Source: JALORV01 sp963707445 (lineage in GTDB: Bacteria > Pseudomonadota > Gammaproteobacteria > Burkholderiales > Burkholderiaceae_F). From it: 64,000 nt of DNA. Under the pieces are notes generated by a model. It searched no databases. It saw nothing but the letters and a program-made list of their open reading frames with translations, and was not told where the DNA came from. The translations under genes were made by a program, and so were the position numbers. Below are positions 61,314 through 64,000 of the stretch, piece after piece. The DNA is taken from positions 141,813 through 205,812 of the forward strand of contig CAVPPW010000019.1 in assembly GCA_963707445.1 (NCBI GenBank), given 5' to 3'. The stretch's first letter is position 1; each line of letters begins with the position of its first letter.

Positions 61314-63712
61314 CCCTCTAGCGGCCTTCCTCGAATATTCGAGCGCTTCGGCAATCAGCTTCGGGTGTATCCGGTAACGCTCTGTCCAACGGCCCGCCGT
61401 TCTTTCTTCTTCGCTTCTTAGATCGTCAAAGTCGCAAAGCAGATCGGCCGCTTTCTTCGCCGCCTCCCGGTCGCCGAGCCGAGCCCACCCGTTGCGGTAA
61501 ACATCGCGCAACCGGAAACCGTCGTTCACCTCGCCATGACGAATGCGTCGAAGCAGCTCGCGCGCTGCATCAAGGTCAGCTCGCATTACGCTGGCATAAG
61601 CTCGATTCGCGTGCGACTCGGCGTAGGAAACCCACTGAAGCGCTCGCATGAACGCACCGGAATCGATCGGCCCGCCGTTCGGCTTGTCGGCCAGGTGGCG
61701 GATCAGGGCCAGCGCTGGAACGAGCTTCCGGTACTTCTCGCGGTGCGCAATCAGCGCCGGATGTACCCCATTTGCTTCGCCGATGCGCTGCTCCGGCTCG
61801 AAACTCCCCCGCCATTCGTTAAAGCAGTCTTGCGCGTGGGGATCGAACCGCACCGAATGAACGTCGCCGAAGTCGCGGGCGGCTCCCTACTTGTCCCGGC
61901 TGCAATTCGTCAAAGCGTCTGAATGTCGAAAAAGCCGCTTCCTTTGCGGGTGAGTCTGGCAAGCGGGTCAATGTTGACCCATTCGCCCGAAACGTCCGGC
62001 CAGGTAGAGTTAGGAAAAGCGGGCCGTCGGCCATCGCCGCCTCCCCTGTGCGACGGCTTCGCGCAGATATTGACCGATCACGCTCGGTTGAATGCTGCCT
62101 AGTAACGACGGCACGCCGCGTCGATCCTTCGATTCAAGCCCCGCCCGATTCGGTCGAAGGTGTAGGGCTCTTTCGCGGCCCACGCGGTAAGGAAGCCCAC
62201 GCGCTCCCTCGTTACCCTCTTGTCCAACTGGCGCAGCAGCCCGATGAGCTCATCCCGATAGGCAAGCGTCCCGTTCGGGTTGCGCATCAGCACCTCGCCG
62301 AGCGCCTCGACGGACGTGTCGTTGACGACGTACCGCCGCATCGCCGGTCTTCGTCGTCGTCGGCATCGATCAGCGCAGCCGCATCGAAGCCCGCGCCGCT
62401 CTTCGCTGCCTTCACTGCGTTCTGTCGCGCCGCCGTGCGCTCGATCTCGCGCCTTGCCTTCGTCGCCTGCCAGTCACGCATCGACTCCGCGTAGTCCGTC
62501 GCCGCTCGCCCTTCGAGTTCCCGCAGCGGGCGGAGCGCTTCATTGAGCGCTGGACTCTTCAGCACGCCTGGACTACCAACGATCACGCCCCAAAGATTTG
62601 CGGCCTCGTACCAACTATCGAACTGCTTCGGCCGGATGCAGACCTTCCGCCCGAGGACGGAGCCGAGCGCCACCATTCCAGCGACTGCAGGGAAGTCGGG
62701 CGGGCACTGCACGCGATCTGCGATATCAGCTATCCACGGCCGAAGCGCATCTGGAAGCAGCTGCAAGTCAAACTGCTCCACCCTCGGAAGCTCGACCGAG
62801 AACGGTGTCGGATCGGCCAATCTCGCTCTGACGAACTCGGTCCCTCGGAAATCCTCGGCAGCGCCATCAAATCGACCGCCGTTGCGTCAGGATGCGCGGT
62901 TAGGTAGTCGATTAGTCCCCGCCTTTCGGCAGCCCTAGCGCAGTTACGTCGATGCGTTCAGCCGCGCCGCCGAGCGCCTTCACTTTCGCGGCCACGCGCT
63001 CCGCGTGCGCCTGTCCCGGTGCATCGTTGTCCGGCGGACTGATTACCCGGCGTCCACGCAACGGTCCGAAGTCCCGCCCTTCATCGTCGTACGCCCCGCC
63101 GGCCGTCGTCGCCAAAAGCCTGAGCTGTGCAAGCGCATCCGCCTTCTGCTCGCCTTCAACAAACCAGATCGGGGCAGAATGGTCCGCATGGCGCAAGTCA
63201 TGCAGGCGATAAAGTGGTTTCGGCTTTGCGCCGAAGTCGGCTCACCAAGCTTGTAACCCGAGCCATTCGCGTACATCGGCCGAATCCACTTCTCGCCGGT
63301 AACGCGGTGCTTTGCCCTGATGCGGCAGTAAATCTCGGAGCCATCGGCAGCGGTGTAACGGTGCAAACCTACGGGCGCGAAGCCCTGTGCAATGATTGGA
63401 GCAGCAAAGCGCCGCGCAGCTTCCTTCGCGGTTTCGGTCATGGCTGGCCCCATGCGCCGAGGTCGCCGGCGGCTTCGGCAAATCCAAGCCAGTCCGCAAA
63501 CGGTGAAACGCGAGCACGTCCCCGCCGTGAGCCCCGCAGGCCATACAACGGAACGAACCGAGCGCGTACTGCACTCGCAGGCTTGGCTGTCTGTCATCGT
63601 GAAACGGGCAAAGCGCCGAGCGCCATGCGCCAAGCCCGTGCAGCTTGAGTCCGATGCTGTCGAAGTACGTCGGAGGACTGGGCAGCCGATCGCGCAAGAA
63701 TCGGGATCTCAT
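61308..63712 (-). CDS. Primase (CHC2 zinc finger + Toprim) fused to DUF3987 helicase-like domain (reading frame broken)
   Basis: The span of about 800 codons starts MRSRFLRDRLPSPPTYFDSI. The N-terminal CHC2 zinc finger is ALCPFHDDRQPSLRV with SFRCMACGAHGGDVL. A Toprim-type domain follows (IWFVEGEQKADALAQL, GRRVISPPDNDAPGQAHAER). Then comes DUF3987 (LLPDALRPWIADIADRVQCP, LWGVIVGSPGVLKSPALNEA with a P-loop-like GSPGVLKSP, ending in HREKYRKLVPALALIRHLAD). Sequence between Toprim and DUF3987 (LIDYLTAHPDATAVDLM) reads as a linker, which supports one protein, not two. Frame changes are needed near 63,460, 63,230, 62,925, 62,860, 62,345, 62,050 and 61,880. It would start replication of the element. 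Confidence 0.75.
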
Positions 63713-63843
63713 GCGTCACCCAGGCCCAAGTAGCGAATGAGGAGCTCGGCGTCGGCAGCCCTAATGATTCCGGCCGTCCCAAAACTGACAATTAGTCCTT
63801 TAAGCACCTGGCGCGCGGTGTCGGGGAGCTTCGGCGGCCTCAT
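63709..63843 (-). CDS. 44-residue hypothetical protein coupled to regulator and primase
   Basis: The ATG (63,841-63,843) overlaps the stop of the AlpA-like gene, and its own TGA (63,709-63,711) overlaps the primase ATG, so it sits between them in an ATGA-type chain. The product is MRPPKLPDTARQVLKGLIVS then FGTAGIIRAADAELLIRYL then GLGDA, a compact amphipathic helical protein. The position and overlaps argue that it is translated. The second half (a helix, turn, helix with ADAELLIRYLGL) could be a small interaction module. No family recognised. Confidence 0.6.
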   Translation of the reverse strand: MRPPKLPDTARQVLKGLIVSFGTAGIIRAADAELLIRYLGLGDA

Positions 63844-64000
63844 CCCTGCACCTCGACACGATCAGCAAGCCGTGCTGCGATCCATTCGGCAATTTCCCCT
63901 TCGTCCCATGCCGAAGCACGCGCGCCGAGCAATTTGCAGGGACGCGGAAATTTTCCCGGCGCGAATGGCCCGGTAGATCGTCGGTTTTCACAATATCGTC
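63840..64000 (-). CDS. AlpA-family DNA-binding regulator, C-terminal part (runs off the right edge, one frame break)
   Basis: With one base removed from an A-run at about 63,953, the frame reads TIYRAIRAGKFPRPCKLLGA then RASAWDEGEIAEWIAARLAD and ends RVEVQG. This is the helix-turn-helix and C-terminal helix of AlpA/MerR-type excisionase-like regulators, with the family Trp in SAWDEGEIAEWI. The N-terminus lies beyond 64,000. AlpA proteins activate excision or early genes of integrated elements, which suits its place at the head of the primase operon. Confidence 0.7.
   Translation of the reverse strand, partial: RYCENRRSTGPFAPGKFPRPCKLLGARASAWDEGEIAEWIAARLADRVEVQG

Larger units (their letters stand above)
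59152..64000. mobile_element. Probable genomic island / integrated element adjoining tRNA-Asn (left part only)
   Basis: From the 3' end of tRNA-Asn to the right edge, gene content changes from housekeeping to small secreted, Cys-rich and replication-type genes. There are stretches of AT-richer DNA (for example 59,152-59,290 and 59,850-60,430). An AlpA-type regulator, a primase-DUF3987 fusion and a zinc-ribbon protein are typical of integrative elements and satellite phages. The tRNA location and the AlpA/primase module support this reading. No integrase and no second copy of the tRNA 3' end are visible, so the other boundary must lie beyond 64,000. The leftmost genes (to about 60,430) could be ordinary chromosomal genes. 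Confidence 0.6.

Overview
This is GC-rich chromosomal DNA from a proteobacterium, most probably a betaproteobacterium (Burkholderiales-like). The best taxonomic clue is the minus-strand block tig - clpP - clpX - lon - hupB - tRNA-Val(TAC) - tRNA-Asp(GTC) - ppiD at 36-45 kb, a gene order typical of that class. An uvrB/aromatic-aminotransferase divergent pair and an hpnCDE squalene cluster fit the same assignment. Taxonomy is inferred from gene order and memory of families, not from a search.

One property dominates the reading. About half of the protein genes, including essential ones (purL, lon, clpX, uvrB, alr, tsaB, ppiD), are broken by single-base frame changes, with clear homology continuing in another frame. 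Frame changes in so many unrelated essential genes are best explained by uncorrected indels in a long-read or metagenome assembly, not by decay. Such genes are given here with their full reconstructed extent and approximate break positions.

Layout: 0-11 kb is a mixed accessory-like stretch: an exported alpha/beta hydrolase, an HtrA-like protease translationally coupled to AlkB, four GNAT acetyltransferases, a quinone oxidoreductase, a VOC protein, an ECF sigma factor that seems to lack region 4, a cupin/FAD-oxidase pair, a DUF3297 protein and a CBS-domain protein. 11-24 kb holds an exported oligoendopeptidase F, an alpha/beta hydrolase, a DUF4386 membrane protein, a membrane-anchored M23 peptidase, an OmpH/Skp chaperone, purL and an HDOD-domain protein. 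24-34 kb has a fused ATP-dependent 5-oxoprolinase divergent from a complete TRAP transporter (dctP-dctQ-dctM), followed by a D-amino-acid dehydrogenase and the NAD(P)HX repair enzyme. I read this as a pyroglutamate/D-amino-acid uptake and catabolism locus. 33.6-36 kb has a LolD/YbbA-type ABC ATPase, tesA and the tRNA 2-selenouridine synthase gene.

36-45 kb is the protein quality-control block, with a heat-shock-type promoter in front of lon, a sigma-70 promoter in front of hupB and clear terminators. 45-48 kb is hpnCDE (farnesyl-PP to squalene). 48-59 kb is housekeeping: radA, alr, lplT, a tsaB-rimI-udg operon with start/stop overlaps, a DUF924 protein, a low-molecular-weight phosphatase, uvrB and tyrB.

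tRNA-Asn(GTT) at 59,076-59,151 is followed to the window end by DNA of different character, which I interpret as one end of an integrated element. It contains short secreted proteins, Cys-rich small proteins and a zinc-ribbon protein. It also has a compact module in which an AlpA-type regulator, a 44-residue protein and a CHC2/Toprim primase fused to DUF3987 overlap start-to-stop. A repeated AACTGACA motif with an 11-bp inverted repeat lies beside the primase gene. No integrase or second attachment site lies in the window, so the element is seen only in part.
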